Source: Gallalistipes aquisgranensis
GTDB taxonomy: Bacteria > Bacteroidota > Bacteroidia > Bacteroidales > Rikenellaceae
DNA length: 64,000 bases
NCBI RefSeq assembly: GCF_014982715.1
Contig: NZ_JADCJY010000001.1
Location: 2,170,001-2,234,000, forward strand
Direction of reading: 5' to 3'
Every line of letters starts with the position of its first letter. Within the stretch, counting starts at the first letter, position 1. Below the pieces are notes generated by a model. It did not search any database and was not told the DNA's origin. It worked only from the letters and a program-made list of their open reading frames with translations. The position numbers and the translations under genes were made by a program. Shown in pieces: positions 43,708 to 53,096 of this stretch.

Positions 43708-44811
43708 TCAAAATCCGATCTCTTCCTGCGCCGTCACCTCCAGCTCCAGCCGGCACAGCGCCCCCTCCTGCCGGAGCACCGCCCGCCCGGCCGACACGTC
43801 CACGGGAACGATCCGCACCCCGCCTTCCCCGGCCGTCCCGCCGCCCCAGTCCTCCGGCGCCGCCGGGCACTGCCCCGTTCCGAGGAGCATCCACACCCGC
43901 CGGGCACCCGCCAGCGACGCGAGCCACCGCATCCCCTCCGGCGTCTGGCAGCGGGAGACCAGCGTCATCGACCGCACCGCCCGGCTCGAGGTCACCTGCA
44001 CGCCCGCCGCCGTCGCGGCCCGCTCCTTTCCGATCCGCAGCTCCTCCCGCACACACCCGGCAAACGTATAGTAATCCATCCCGCCGAACTCGTTCACCCA
44101 GCCGAGCCGCACCCCTTCCGGCCGGCGCCTTTCCAGCCGGTACCGGCGCACCACGGCCATCCCGTCCGTCCCGGCACCCTCTTCCGTCTCCGCGCCCTCC
44201 GCCATCTCCACGTCCAGCCACGCGAACTCCTCCATCTTCCGGCCCGCGGCCGCCGCCCGTGCCGCCACGTCGTCCCGGTTCACCGCCAGCAGGACCGCCG
44301 CCCCGCCGTCCGTCCGGCTCCCCGCCTCCAGCACGCAGTCGTCCACCCCCTTCCCGCGCAGCCTCAGCCGGGCGGCGACACGTTCCGCCCCCTTCCGCCA
44401 CACGCACTCGTCCCATTCGCCCGGAGCCAGCCTCCGCACCCGGGGCCCGCCCGAGAGCAGTCCGCCCGCCCCGGCGTCCCGCGTCCCGGCCAGCAGCGGA
44501 CACCATTCGGAAACGGCCTCTCCGACCCGTATCCGCACCCACACCGCATACCCCGTACACTCCGCCCAGCCCGTCTGCGCCCGGTAACGGGGTTCCGCCG
44601 CAAAAAGCCCCCTCACGTACCCCGCCACATCGACCCGGTACTCCGTCTCCCCGTACAACACCTTCACGCCCAGCACCGACCCTTCGTCCGTATCCGTCCG
44701 GCCCGAAACCTCCACCTCCGTGGCCTCGTCCGCCGCACAGCCCGACACCCGGTACACCACCCCCCGGCCGACACCTCCGCCGGCCGCAGGCACTTCCGTT
44801 ATCTCCGCCAT
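43708..44811 (-). CDS. Phage virion protein, possibly tail-associated
   Basis: 367 aa, starting MAEITEVPAAGGGVGRGVVY. It is beta-rich with WSECPLL-type and VRLGWVNEFGGMDYYTFAG segments; no enzyme motif was recognised. It precedes the 795-aa gene by 14 bases and follows the 140-aa gene by 13, so it belongs to the same transcript. The strong GC and Arg/Ala/Gly bias is shared by the whole cluster. A structural tail or baseplate role is inferred from the neighbours. Confidence 0.5.
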   Translation of the reverse strand: MAEITEVPAAGGGVGRGVVYRVSGCAADEATEVEVSGRTDTDEGSVLGVKVLYGETEYRVDVAGYVRGLFAAEPRYRAQTGWAECTGYAVWVRIRVGEAVSEWCPLLAGTRDAGAGGLLSGGPRVRRLAPGEWDECVWRKGAERVAARLRLRGKGVDDCVLEAGSRTDGGAAVLLAVNRDDVAARAAAAGRKMEEFAWLDVEMAEGAETEEGAGTDGMAVVRRYRLERRRPEGVRLGWVNEFGGMDYYTFAGCVREELRIGKERAATAAGVQVTSSRAVRSMTLVSRCQTPEGMRWLASLAGARRVWMLLGTGQCPAAPEDWGGGTAGEGGVRIVPVDVSAGRAVLRQEGALCRLELEVTAQEEIGF

Positions 44812-44824
44812 CTTCCCTGCTCCT

Positions 44825-45247
44825 TTATTCTCCGCAGTCGTCCGCCCGGAAAAAGAGCGACACCCGGAAACTCACCTTCAACGACACTTCGCCCGCCGCC
44901 GTCATCGGACACTCACCCGGTCCGCACTCCGCCGCCCAGACCCGCACGACCCCGGCCGTCCGGGCCAACCGGCGGCAGATCGCCAGCGCATCCCGCTCCA
45001 GCCGGTTCCACACCCGCTCCCGACCCCGGCCGTCCACACCGGCCCCGGCCGCCATCAACACCATCTCCACCCGGTAGAGGGCCTCGCCCTCGTCCCCCGT
45101 CGCCGCCTCCGTCAGCCGGGGCGGCATCAGCCACACCGCCGGAAAACGGCACACCGTCCCCCCGCACCGGTACCCGAACCCCGAGTAAAAGGCATACCCC
45201 GCCTCTCCGGCCGCCCTCTCCAGGCCGGCCGTCAAAATTTTCCGCAT
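44825..45247 (-). CDS. Small phage-type protein, possible tail-completion protein
   Basis: 140 aa from the ATG at 45247 (MRKILTAGLERAAGEAGYAF). The open frame continues upstream to 45541, but that stretch is repeat-rich low-complexity sequence, so I exclude it. Size, the YRVEMVLMAAG strand and the central helix RERVWNRLERDALAICRRLA are compatible with the small tail-terminator or neck proteins placed ahead of tail genes. This is inference; no family is recognised. Confidence 0.5.
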   Translation of the reverse strand: MRKILTAGLERAAGEAGYAFYSGFGYRCGGTVCRFPAVWLMPPRLTEAATGDEGEALYRVEMVLMAAGAGVDGRGRERVWNRLERDALAICRRLARTAGVVRVWAAECGPGECPMTAAGEVSLKVSFRVSLFFRADDCGE

Positions 45248-45566
45248 ATCTCCGAATTGTTTTACGGGAGCACACGCTCCCCGTCCTCTCTTTCCGGGCC
45301 CGTTCCGGTACCCCTCCCGTCCGACTCCGGTCGCGTCCCAACCGCTCTCCGGCCAGACCTCCCTCCCGGACCCGGTTCCGGCACCCCACCCACTCTCTCC
45401 GGGCTCGGTTCCGATACCTCTTTCCGCCCGGCTCCGGCCGCTTCCCGCAATCCGGCTTCCCTGGCCGACGCCCCGGGACCCGGAACGTGTCGATAACTTT
45501 GTCGATTTCCTGTCGATAACCCGTCGGCAACCGGTCAACAACTACCCCGAAAGCGTCCGCTCCCTG
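45248..45566. repeat. Non-coding repeat-rich gap inside the phage-type cluster
   Basis: Two kinds of repeats are visible. TGTCGATAAC occurs at 45488-45497 and 45511-45520, with relatives at 45499-45510, 45522-45531, 45533-45542 and 45565-45574 (TGTCAATAAC). Further left, three imperfect copies of a unit around GGTTCCGGTACC are found at 45286-45314, 45363-45387 and 45393-45420. No gene is supported here. Confidence 0.55.
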
Positions 45567-45854
45567 TCAATAACTCCGTTCCTCCAGCACCCGGATCAGG
45601 TCCTTCAACTCCCGCTCCACTCCGGCGGCACACCCCTCCGACATCTTCCGCCGCACCCGCTCCCGGCACAGCTCCCCGAGCCCGGCCAGCGCCTCCCGCA
45701 GCAGCCCGAGCACCCGCTCCCGCCGCTGCTCCAGCTCCGCACAGCGCAGACTGTCAACCTTTTCGCCCGAAACGGCCCTCCTCTCCGGAGACGCGCCGCC
45801 CCCTGCGGGGAAACCCGCCCGGGTCCCCGCCGCTTCTCTGACACTACCTCGCAT
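45567..45854 (-). CDS. Small coiled-coil protein, first gene of the phage-type cluster
   Basis: 95 aa from the ATG at 45854 (MRGSVREAAGTRAGFPAGGG). The C-terminal 60 residues (SLRCAELEQRRERVLGLLREALAGLGELCRERVRRKM) form a strongly charged amphipathic helix. No family recognised. Being the most upstream gene, it could be a regulator or scaffolding factor. The reading frame is favoured by the extreme GC content, so it could also be spurious. Confidence 0.4.
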   Translation of the reverse strand: MRGSVREAAGTRAGFPAGGGASPERRAVSGEKVDSLRCAELEQRRERVLGLLREALAGLGELCRERVRRKMSEGCAAGVERELKDLIRVLEERSY

Positions 45855-46408
45855 TCGTTCTCTCTTTTTTGAATGACACAAACGACACCGTCCCGGCGCA
45901 CGCCTCCGGCACTTATCGACAGTGCCGGGCACACGAAACCCCACCCCGAAGGTCTATCCGAATGGTCGACTGCTCCCGGTCCGGCGGCTCTTCCCCTTTC
46001 CGCCTTCTTCCCGGGCAACGGATACCGGAACCCGGGGCCCGCGTCCGGGCCCCACCCCCCGCGGCGGTCGACCGCGGGAGCCGGGACAAATATAATACGG
46101 CCGCACCCCCCTTGTCAAGAGGTGCGGCCGAAAAATCGGAGATTGTATAATATTTCACCCGCGCGGATCGCGCCGGCACACTATCGTTCAGCCACTTACC
46201 CGGACAGCCCCGCATCCGGAAAACCGTGCCGGACAGCCGCCCGGCGCTCCGTTCCTCCCTTCCCGGGCAGATTTCCCGGACCTCCGTCCCCGGTCTCCTC
46301 CCCCGGCCGGACAAAGCGGGGAAAAGGGTCCCGCGCCAACGTTCCCGAGTCCCGCTCCGGCGTTCCGTCCGCGCCACGGACCCGGCGAAACCGCCCGCCC
46401 CCGGCTCC
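45855..46408. other. Long intergenic region between the phage-type cluster and rnhB
   Basis: It contains the promoter/palindrome described separately (46087-46130) and an AT-rich stretch at 46131-46160. The rest (45860-46080 and 46160-46408) is very GC-rich, gives open frames in several phases on both strands, and has no supportable gene. Confidence 0.45.
46087..46130 (-). promoter_or_regulatory. Promoter with overlapping palindrome ahead of the phage-type cluster
   Basis: On the minus strand TTGACA (46118-46113) and TATATTTG (46094-46087) are 21 bases apart, counting from TTG. CGGCCGCACC (46098-46107) and GGTGCGGCCG (46121-46130) form a 10-bp inverted repeat that encloses the -33 element and ends four bases before the -7 element. 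It could be an operator for a repressor. It cannot be a good terminator for rnhB, because no T-tract follows on the minus strand. Confidence 0.55.
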
Positions 46409-47017
46409 TCACGCCTCCGCGCCGAAGAGTTCGGGCTCGTAGGAAGAGCGGTTGAACGAAAGCCGGTGATAGGGCGTCAGCCCCAGCCGTGCCACGGCCA
46501 TGCGGTGTTCCCGCGTCGGGTAGCCCATGTTCCGCTCCCAGCCGTAACCGGGATACTCGGCGGCGATCCGCTCCATGAACTCGTCGCGGTGGGTTTTGGC
46601 CAGCACCGACGCCGCCGCGATATCGGCATAGGTCGCGTCGCCCTTCACCACGCACCGGTAGGGAATGTCGAGCGTCGTACGGAAACGGTTTCCGTCGATC
46701 AGCAGCAGCCCCGGGCGGACGGACAGCCGCTCCACGGCCTGCGTCATCCCCTCCATCGAGGCGTTCAGGATGTTGATCCGGTCGATCCGCTCCGCATCCA
46801 CGGCCGCCACGGCCCACGCCACGGCCTCCCGCTCGATCACCTCCCGCATCCGGTCGCGCTGGCGGCGGGTCATCTGTTTCGAGTCGTTGAGCGCCGGATC
46901 GGCGAAGTCCGGAGGCAGGATCACCGCCGCCGCGAACACCGGCCCGGCCAGACATCCCCGGCCCGCCTCGTCGCACCCGGCCTCGGGCACCTCCCGCTGG
47001 TAGCAGAGCGTCAGCAT
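46409..47017 (-). CDS. rnhB: Ribonuclease HII
   Basis: 202 aa from the ATG at 47017. The type 2 RNase H removes RNA from RNA-DNA hybrids, including single ribonucleotides. GCDEAGRGCLAGPV (residues ~14-27) holds the first two catalytic acids; LNDSKQMTRRQRDRM and LLLIDGNRF are the next conserved blocks, and VVKGDATYADIAAASVLAKTHRDEFM is the C-terminal signature. It follows the GT117 gene by 11 bases on the same strand, so the two are probably co-transcribed. A much longer open frame extends upstream antiparallel to nothing useful and is a GC artefact. Confidence 0.95.
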   Translation of the reverse strand: MLTLCYQREVPEAGCDEAGRGCLAGPVFAAAVILPPDFADPALNDSKQMTRRQRDRMREVIEREAVAWAVAAVDAERIDRINILNASMEGMTQAVERLSVRPGLLLIDGNRFRTTLDIPYRCVVKGDATYADIAAASVLAKTHRDEFMERIAAEYPGYGWERNMGYPTREHRMAVARLGLTPYHRLSFNRSSYEPELFGAEA

Positions 47018-47028
47018 CGTCCTCCGGA

Positions 47029-50000
47029 CTATTCGATTCCCACCGAGGTGAAGAAGTCGTGGATGCGGTCGGCCTGCGCGGTCTGGTTGTTGGTCTTGGC
47101 CAGATTGTAGAGCTCTCCCAGCAGCGCCATCTTCTCCTGCAGCGCCTGCGACACCATGTCGGCCTTCGGCCCGGTGAACTGCATGTAGTAGCGGACGTAC
47201 TCCTCCAGGTTGGCCGCGTAATCCTCCAGTATGGCGTTCGCCTTGTCGGCGGCCCCGGCCATGTAGTAGGCCTCGATCACGGGCATCGTCAGCACGTAGG
47301 AGTGGCGGATCTGCGAGAAGGGCATCTCCTCCACGCCCCGGTCGAGCACCTCCACCGCCCGCAGCGTGTCGCCCCGCTGCACGAGCGCCTTGGCCAGCCG
47401 CGCGAAGGCGTTGCGCGTCTGCGCCGCGTTGAAGTTGGTCTGCACGAAGAAGTCGGCGTTCACCCTCGGGTCCTTCACGTTTCCGTAGCGGAACGTGTTC
47501 ATCAGCTTGTCGTAGAGGTAGTCGGGATCGACGCGCCCGATCTCCAGCGAACTCCTCACGGGCGTCCGGATCGGCACCAGCCGGTAGGCGTAGCCGTCGA
47601 ACTGGAGGTAGTCCCTCAGCCCCAGCGGCGCCACCGTATAGGTCTGCGTGAAGTAGAGCGGACGCTTCCAGTCGAAATTGGCCAGCAGGTCCACCAGCAT
47701 CATCTCGCCCTTGTCCAGGTTGCTCTTCGATATGTTGATATAGACCGTGTCCTCGATCAGATGGGCCTCTTCCGGCCGCACGATCCCGCTGGCCAGCACG
47801 TTCTCCTTGTTGACCGGGATGGCCAGCCGCTTGGCCGGCAGGTAGTCCACCGACTTGCTGCCCAGCTTGGCCTGCGTCCGCGGGTCGTCGCTCTTGAGGA
47901 AGTCGAGCGCCTGCCGGATGTCCACCGGCCGGTCGAAGAGATCCTGCACGAAGATGAAGTCGTTGCGGTTCACATACTTGCTGCGCGGCAGCGAGAAAGG
48001 CACCGGCTCCGACTCGTTGGCCTTGATCTTCATCTCGTCGATGTACCAGTCGGCCCCCAGGTAGCTCATGTTCATCACGCGGATGTCGGGCCGCACCCCC
48101 TCCACCTCCTGGTTGTACCACAGGGGGAAGGTGTCGTTGTCGCCGTAGTTCATGACGATGGCGTTCGGCAGCGCCGACTGCAGGTAGTTGTAGCCGATGT
48201 CGCGCGCCACGTAGCGGTGCGAACGGTCGTGGTCGTCCCAGTTCTGCGCGGCCAGGATGACCGGCACGCAGGCGCAGACCGCCGTCGCCCCCACAGCCGC
48301 CGCGACGCCCCGCCGCTTCAGCAGGCGCCCCAGCAGGTCGGAGACGGCCATCACCCCGAACCCGATCCACATGCAGTAGGCGTAGAACGATCCGGCGTAG
48401 ACGTAGTCCCGCTCTCGGGGCTCGGCCGGAGCCGAGTTGAAGTAGAGCACCAGCGCGACGCCCATCATGAAGAAGAGCCACATCACCACCACGAAGTTGC
48501 GCTTGTCGCGGTTGAGCTGGTAGATCAGCCCCACCAGCCCCAGCAGGAAGGGCAGGAAATAGTAGGTGTTGCGCCCCTTGTTGGAGGCCATCTCCGAAGG
48601 CAGGTTGTCCTGCGGCCCCAGGTAGAGCTCGTCGATGGCCTTGATCCCGGAGAGCCAGTTGCCGTCCGTGATCTCGCCCGTGGACTGCACGTCGCTCTGC
48701 CGGCCCACGAAATTCCAGAGGAAATAGCGCCAGTACATGAAGTTGAGCTGGTAGGCGAAGAAATAGCGCAGGTTCTCGCCGAAGGTCGGCACCGTGATCG
48801 CCTCGCCGTTGTAGCGCACCTTGCGCCCCTTCACGTCGCCCCAGGTCTCGTAGTCCTTGATGTGCGACTCCTTGTTGGAGTACATCCGGGGGAAGAAGAA
48901 CTCGAATTCCGGGGGATACTCGTATCCGGTCACCATGCTGCCCTCCTTGTATTTCCCGTCGTCGCCCATGTAGTAGAAGGTCTTCTCCTTCACCCCGATC
49001 GCGGGCGAGGAGTAGTAGGGACCCTTGAGCAGCGGACGGTCGCCGTACTGCTCGCGGTTCAGCAGCGAGAGCAGCGCGTAGGGGTTGTTCGGATTGTTGC
49101 TGTTCATCGGGGGATTGGCCGCCGCCCGGATGATGACCGAGGCGTAGGAGGCGTATCCGAGCAGGATCACCGTTCCGCACAGCACCACCATGTTGGCCAG
49201 CGCCTTCCCCCGCCGGTGGGTGTACCAGATGCCCCAGCCCGCCAGCGCGAAGACGGCCAGCGCGAAGAAGACGATGCCGCTGTTGACCGGCAGCCCCAGC
49301 CCGTTGACGAACACGCGGTCGAACCAGGCGCCCACGGCCACCGACCACGAGATGATCGGCACGTAGATCACCATGAGGATGGCGCCCGACGCCGCCAGCG
49401 CCTTCACCACGCCCCAGCGGGTCACCTTCGGGTATTTCCGGAAATAGTAGATGAACACCAGCGCGGGGATCGTCAGCAGGTTCAGGATGTGGATGCCGAT
49501 CGAAAGGCCCATCAGGTAGGCGATCAGCACCAGCCAGCGGTTGGCGTGGGGCTCGTCGGCCACGTTCTCCCAGCGGAGCATGGCCCACACCACCATCGCC
49601 GTGAAGAGCGACGAGAGCGCGTAGACCTCGCCCTCGACCGCCGAGAACCAGAACGTGTCGGTGAACGTGTAGGCCAGCGAGCCGATGAGCCCGGCCCCGA
49701 TCACCGTCCACACCTCCCCGCGGGAGAGCTCCTCCTCGCCCCGGCCGTAGATGCGGCGGGCCAGGTGGGTGATCGTCCAGAACAGGAAGAGGATCGTGAA
49801 GGCGCTGGCCAGCGCCGACATCGTGTTGACCATCGCGGCCACCGACTCCGCATCCGGGGCGAAGATCGTGAAGAAGCGCGAGATCATCATGAAGAGGGGC
49901 GCTCCGGGCGGGTGGCCCACTTCGAGCTTGTAAGAGGTGGCGATAAACTCCGCACAGTCCCACAGACTGGCCGTCGGCTCCATCGTCATCAGATATACGG

Positions 50001-50061
50001 CGGCCGAAATCGCAAAGGCCAGCCACCCGAAGGCGAGGTTACACTTCCTGAAATAATTCAT
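47029..50061 (-). CDS. GT117 (DUF2723) membrane protein
   Basis: 1010 aa, starting MNYFRKCNLAFGWLAFAISA. Members are polytopic membrane proteins related to protein O-mannosyltransferases. The N-terminal block MTMEPTASLWDCAEFIATSY and KLEVGHPPGAPLFMMISRFF is the family signature, with Asp and Glu expected to be catalytic or lipid-phosphate-binding. About ten transmembrane helices occupy residues ~10-590; a soluble C-terminal part (~620-1010) contains YGDNDTFPLWYNQE and helical repeats. Likely role: transfer of a sugar from a lipid carrier to exported proteins, consistent with the general protein O-glycosylation of Bacteroidota. Substrate and linkage are not established here. Confidence 0.85.
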   Translation of the reverse strand: MNYFRKCNLAFGWLAFAISAAVYLMTMEPTASLWDCAEFIATSYKLEVGHPPGAPLFMMISRFFTIFAPDAESVAAMVNTMSALASAFTILFLFWTITHLARRIYGRGEEELSRGEVWTVIGAGLIGSLAYTFTDTFWFSAVEGEVYALSSLFTAMVVWAMLRWENVADEPHANRWLVLIAYLMGLSIGIHILNLLTIPALVFIYYFRKYPKVTRWGVVKALAASGAILMVIYVPIISWSVAVGAWFDRVFVNGLGLPVNSGIVFFALAVFALAGWGIWYTHRRGKALANMVVLCGTVILLGYASYASVIIRAAANPPMNSNNPNNPYALLSLLNREQYGDRPLLKGPYYSSPAIGVKEKTFYYMGDDGKYKEGSMVTGYEYPPEFEFFFPRMYSNKESHIKDYETWGDVKGRKVRYNGEAITVPTFGENLRYFFAYQLNFMYWRYFLWNFVGRQSDVQSTGEITDGNWLSGIKAIDELYLGPQDNLPSEMASNKGRNTYYFLPFLLGLVGLIYQLNRDKRNFVVVMWLFFMMGVALVLYFNSAPAEPRERDYVYAGSFYAYCMWIGFGVMAVSDLLGRLLKRRGVAAAVGATAVCACVPVILAAQNWDDHDRSHRYVARDIGYNYLQSALPNAIVMNYGDNDTFPLWYNQEVEGVRPDIRVMNMSYLGADWYIDEMKIKANESEPVPFSLPRSKYVNRNDFIFVQDLFDRPVDIRQALDFLKSDDPRTQAKLGSKSVDYLPAKRLAIPVNKENVLASGIVRPEEAHLIEDTVYINISKSNLDKGEMMLVDLLANFDWKRPLYFTQTYTVAPLGLRDYLQFDGYAYRLVPIRTPVRSSLEIGRVDPDYLYDKLMNTFRYGNVKDPRVNADFFVQTNFNAAQTRNAFARLAKALVQRGDTLRAVEVLDRGVEEMPFSQIRHSYVLTMPVIEAYYMAGAADKANAILEDYAANLEEYVRYYMQFTGPKADMVSQALQEKMALLGELYNLAKTNNQTAQADRIHDFFTSVGIE

Positions 50062-50277
50062 CCGTCGATTCGGTTTTCAATGCCCTGCGGGGGCATTCGT
50101 TCGGTTTAAAACACTGTTTCACAACACGCCGGGCACGCGGAACACCCTTCGCCGGCCTCCGCCCCGCCCGCGGGAAGAGGAGCGCCGGGCCCCTTTCCCG
50201 TTGCAAAATTAAAAAAATAACGGCGCAAACCTCCATTTTATTCCGTAGTTATTGGGAAAGTTGCTAATTTTACACCC

Positions 50278-50285
50278 TATATTTG
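50278..50285 (+). promoter_or_regulatory. -7 element of cysS
   Basis: TATATTTG, 60 bases before the cysS start. ATTG at 50251-50254 is a possible but distant -33. Confidence 0.45.
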
Positions 50286-50345
50286 TACGATCCGCGCCCG
50301 CCCGGAGCTCCCGGCCCGGACCCGCGCCCATAAACACACCACACG

Positions 50346-51815
50346 ATGATGGACTCGAAACTGACCCTGTACAATACGCTCACCCGCACCAAAGAGGTGT
50401 TCGCGCCCCTCGATCCGCCCCGCGTGGGCATGTACGTCTGCGGCCCCACGGTCTACGGCGACCCGCACCTGGGCCACGCCCGGCCGGCCGTCACCTTCGA
50501 CCTGCTCTTCCGCTACCTCACCTTCCGGGGCTACAAGGTGCGCTACGTGCGCAACGTCACCGACGTCGGCCACCTGGAGAACGACGCCGACCAGGGCGAG
50601 GACAAGATCGCCAAAAAGGCCCGCCTCGAACAGCTCGAACCGATGGAGGTGGCCCACTACTACACCGAGCGCTACCACCGGGCCATGGACGCCCTGGGCG
50701 TGCTCACCCCCTCGATCGAACCCCGCGCCTCGGGCCACATCATCGAACAGATCGGGCTGGTGAAGCGGATTCTGGAGGCGGGCTTCGCCTACGAAAGCAA
50801 CGGTTCGGTCTACTTCGACGTGGAGGCCTACGACCGGCAGCACCGCTACGGGCGTCTCTCGGGCCGCGTGCTCGACGAGATGATCGCCAACACCCGCGCC
50901 CTCGACGGGCAGGACGACAAGCGCTCCCCCTACGACTTCGCCCTCTGGAAGAAGGCCTCGCCGGAGCACATCATGCGCTGGCCCTCGCCCTGGAGCGACG
51001 GGTTCCCCGGCTGGCACCTCGAGTGTTCGGCCATGAGCGCCAAGTACCTCGGCGAACGGTTCGACATCCACGGCGGGGGCATGGACCTCATGTTCCCCCA
51101 CCACGAATGCGAGATCGCCCAGAGCGTGGCCGCCTGCGGCCACGACTCGGCCCGCTACTGGGTGCACAACAACATGATCACGATCAACGGCCAGAAGATG
51201 GGCAAGTCGCTGGGCAACTTCATCACCCTCGAGGAGCTCTTCACCGGCAGCCACCGGCTGCTCGCCCAGGCCTATTCGCCCATGACCATCCGCTTCTTCG
51301 TCCTCCAGGCCCACTACCGCAGCACGCTCGACTTCTCGAACGAGGCCCTTCAGGCCGCCGAGAAGGGGCTCGACCGGCTGATGAAGGGCGTGGAGACCCT
51401 GGGCAAGATCGTCCCCTCGGCCGTCTCCACGGTGGAGGTCTCCGACCTGGAGAACCGCTTCCGCGAGGCGATGGACGACGACCTGAACTCCCCGATGGTC
51501 ATCTCGGCCCTCTTCGACTGGGTGCGGCAGATCAACCAGCTGCGCGACGGCCAGCAGACGATCACGGCCCCCGACCTCGACCGCCTGCGCACCCTCGTGC
51601 ACACCATCGTCTCCGACGTGCTGGGCCTGCGCGACGAGAAGGGCGGCGAGGGCCGCGACCTGGTCGCCCCGCTGGTGGAGATGCTTCTCGACATACGCAC
51701 GGAGGCCAAGGCGGCCCGCGACTGGGCCACCTCCGACCGCATCCGCGACCGGCTGACCGAAATCGGTATCCGGGTCAAGGACCGGAAAGACGGCTGCGAC
51801 TGGGAAATCGAATGA
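50346..51815 (+). CDS. cysS: Cysteine--tRNA ligase
   Basis: 489 aa; a second ATG follows directly at 50349. Class I aminoacyl-tRNA synthetase charging tRNA-Cys. [19 protein letters not shown] contains the first zinc-ligand cysteine and the HIGH-type motif [13 protein letters not shown] and HHECEIAQS supply further zinc ligands, and KMGKSLGNF is the KMSKS-type loop, with Gly in place of the first Ser. The length is standard. A frameshifted lipoprotein gene follows on the same strand 68 bases after the stop. Convergent or overlapping genes are absent. Confidence 0.95.
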   Translation: MMDSKLTLYNTLTRTKEVFAPLDPPRVGMYVCGPTVYGDPHLGHARPAVTFDLLFRYLTFRGYKVRYVRNVTDVGHLENDADQGEDKIAKKARLEQLEPMEVAHYYTERYHRAMDALGVLTPSIEPRASGHIIEQIGLVKRILEAGFAYESNGSVYFDVEAYDRQHRYGRLSGRVLDEMIANTRALDGQDDKRSPYDFALWKKASPEHIMRWPSPWSDGFPGWHLECSAMSAKYLGERFDIHGGGMDLMFPHHECEIAQSVAACGHDSARYWVHNNMITINGQKMGKSLGNFITLEELFTGSHRLLAQAYSPMTIRFFVLQAHYRSTLDFSNEALQAAEKGLDRLMKGVETLGKIVPSAVSTVEVSDLENRFREAMDDDLNSPMVISALFDWVRQINQLRDGQQTITAPDLDRLRTLVHTIVSDVLGLRDEKGGEGRDLVAPLVEMLLDIRTEAKAARDWATSDRIRDRLTEIGIRVKDRKDGCDWEIE

Positions 51816-51883
51816 TCCCGTGCAACGTTTCGCACCGGAAATGCATCTGATTAAAATATATCATAAAAAATATGAATCGACCC

Positions 51884-52658
51884 ATGAAAACACTGAACCT
51901 GCTGAAACGAATCGCCCTGCTGTCGCTGGCGGGAGCCGCGCTGGCCGGCTGTAACGAGGACGTCGAGACGACGTTCTCGATCTACTCCCAGGGAGGCGTC
52001 TACATCCTCCAGACGAACTCCGGGACGGGCGAAGGGCTGGAGAAGAGCTTCGCACCCTACATCGGCCTCGGAGCCGCCTACGGCACCTTCGCCGACGTGA
52101 CGATCACCCACAACGGCATGCCCGTCTACGGACGGATGCTCGGTCCCTACTTCTACGAGACCGACGCCTACTCCTCGGAGCACACCCTCTCGGCCGTCAA
52201 CGGCACCTACGCCATCACGGCCGTCGGCACGCGCGAAGACGGAACCCAGCAGACCGCCACGGGCAGCGTGACCTTCAGCATGGAAGAGGACGACGCCCTG
52301 GGCGAACTCAAGGTCAAGGAGTTCTCCTTCGACGGAAGCCGGGTGAAGGGCCTCCTGGGAGAAGGTGGACAACGCCACGGCCGCCGGTATCATCATTTCC
52401 GTGCGCGAAACCCCTCCGGGCTACACCGAGGGCTTCTACCGGCTGGGCTACAACATGACCTACCTCCAGAACGACTATATCTCGACGAACGAATGTTCGG
52501 TCCATCTCGACCTGAGCGCCTACCCCGAGGGACAGGAGTTCGAAATCAAGGTGGCCGCCCTCAATTCGGTCTACGGCAAGGGCTCCATCCTGCTGGAGGG
52601 TCCCACCAAAACGATCGTCAAGGGTACCAACCACTTCATCGAAGACCCGGAGGAGTAG
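51884..52658 (+). pseudogene. Lipoprotein gene interrupted by a frameshift
   Basis: The first part starts at 51884 (MKTLNLLKRIALLSLAGAAL with lipobox LAGC; an ATG at 51872 is also possible) and reads well to about 52350 (ELKVKEFSFDGSRVKG). From there the sensible protein continues one base out of phase to a stop at 52658 (VDNATAAGIIISVRE, EFEIKVAALNSVYGKGS, FIEDPEE). One extra base at about 52351-52356, in the run CCTCCTGGG, explains it. The restored protein would be about 258 aa with Fn3/Ig-like strands and no known family. It may be a real mutation, a phase-variable site or a sequencing error. Confidence 0.7.
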
Positions 52659-53096
52659 CCTCCTCTCCCCGGCCGGCGGCCGACCGGACCCTTCGGGACG
52701 GCTTCTCCGACCGGGCGGGCCTGCGGCACTCCGCCGGAGCCCGGACACGGAACACGGCCCCTGCGGGAGCAGACGCTCTCCGCGCGGCACGTCCGGCACC
52801 ACACGGGGCTTGTCCGACAGTCCGGCCGTAACGATCTCACCCCCACCGGAAAAATTCCGGTGGGGGTGATTGTTTTCCGGGACAGCGCTTCCCCCGCGCC
52901 GTGGCAGTGAGAGCGGGACAAGACCGAATTTACCGGTCCGAACAGAATTAAACTGCCTTCCTTCCATACAGATCCGGAATTTTCGTCTATTTTACATATA
53001 TATTCACGATTTTTGCCTACTTTTACGATTATGACACTCGCCGGCACCTCCCGCATCCGATTCCGGGCATTGGGCGGCAAACATAATTTTCTCATC
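52659..53096. other. Intergenic region with terminator
   Basis: 438 bases without a gene. The hairpin at 52837-52876 is the only clear signal. 52659-52830 is GC-rich and 52960-53096 turns AT-rich towards the acetyltransferase gene, where no convincing -7 element was found. Confidence 0.5.
52837..52876. terminator. Rho-independent terminator
   Basis: A perfect 15-bp stem (52837-52851 with 52855-52869) with a 3-base AAA loop, followed by TTGTTTT. It lies 180 bases after the frameshifted lipoprotein gene and probably ends the cysS transcript. Confidence 0.85.

Noticed and set aside
43694-44560. N-terminal extension of the 795-aa phage-type protein
   Set aside because: It overlaps the 367-aa gene in another frame and translates to Gly/Arg-rich sequence; the ATG at 43693 follows that gene by 14 bases and opens normal protein text.
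36785-45854. Calling the cluster a complete prophage
   Set aside because: No integrase, terminase, lysis or replication gene and no attachment-site repeats are recognisable; only virion-type genes are supported.
45605-46377. Open frames on both strands between the phage-type cluster and rnhB
   Set aside because: Frames overlap one another in several phases with Pro/Arg/Gly-rich low-complexity translation, and they cross the promoter-palindrome at 46087-46130.
46409-50026. 1205-codon open frame joining rnhB to an upstream extension
   Set aside because: The extension is an alternate frame of the GT117 gene with low-complexity Arg/Gly/Ala content. The RNase HII protein begins naturally at 47017.
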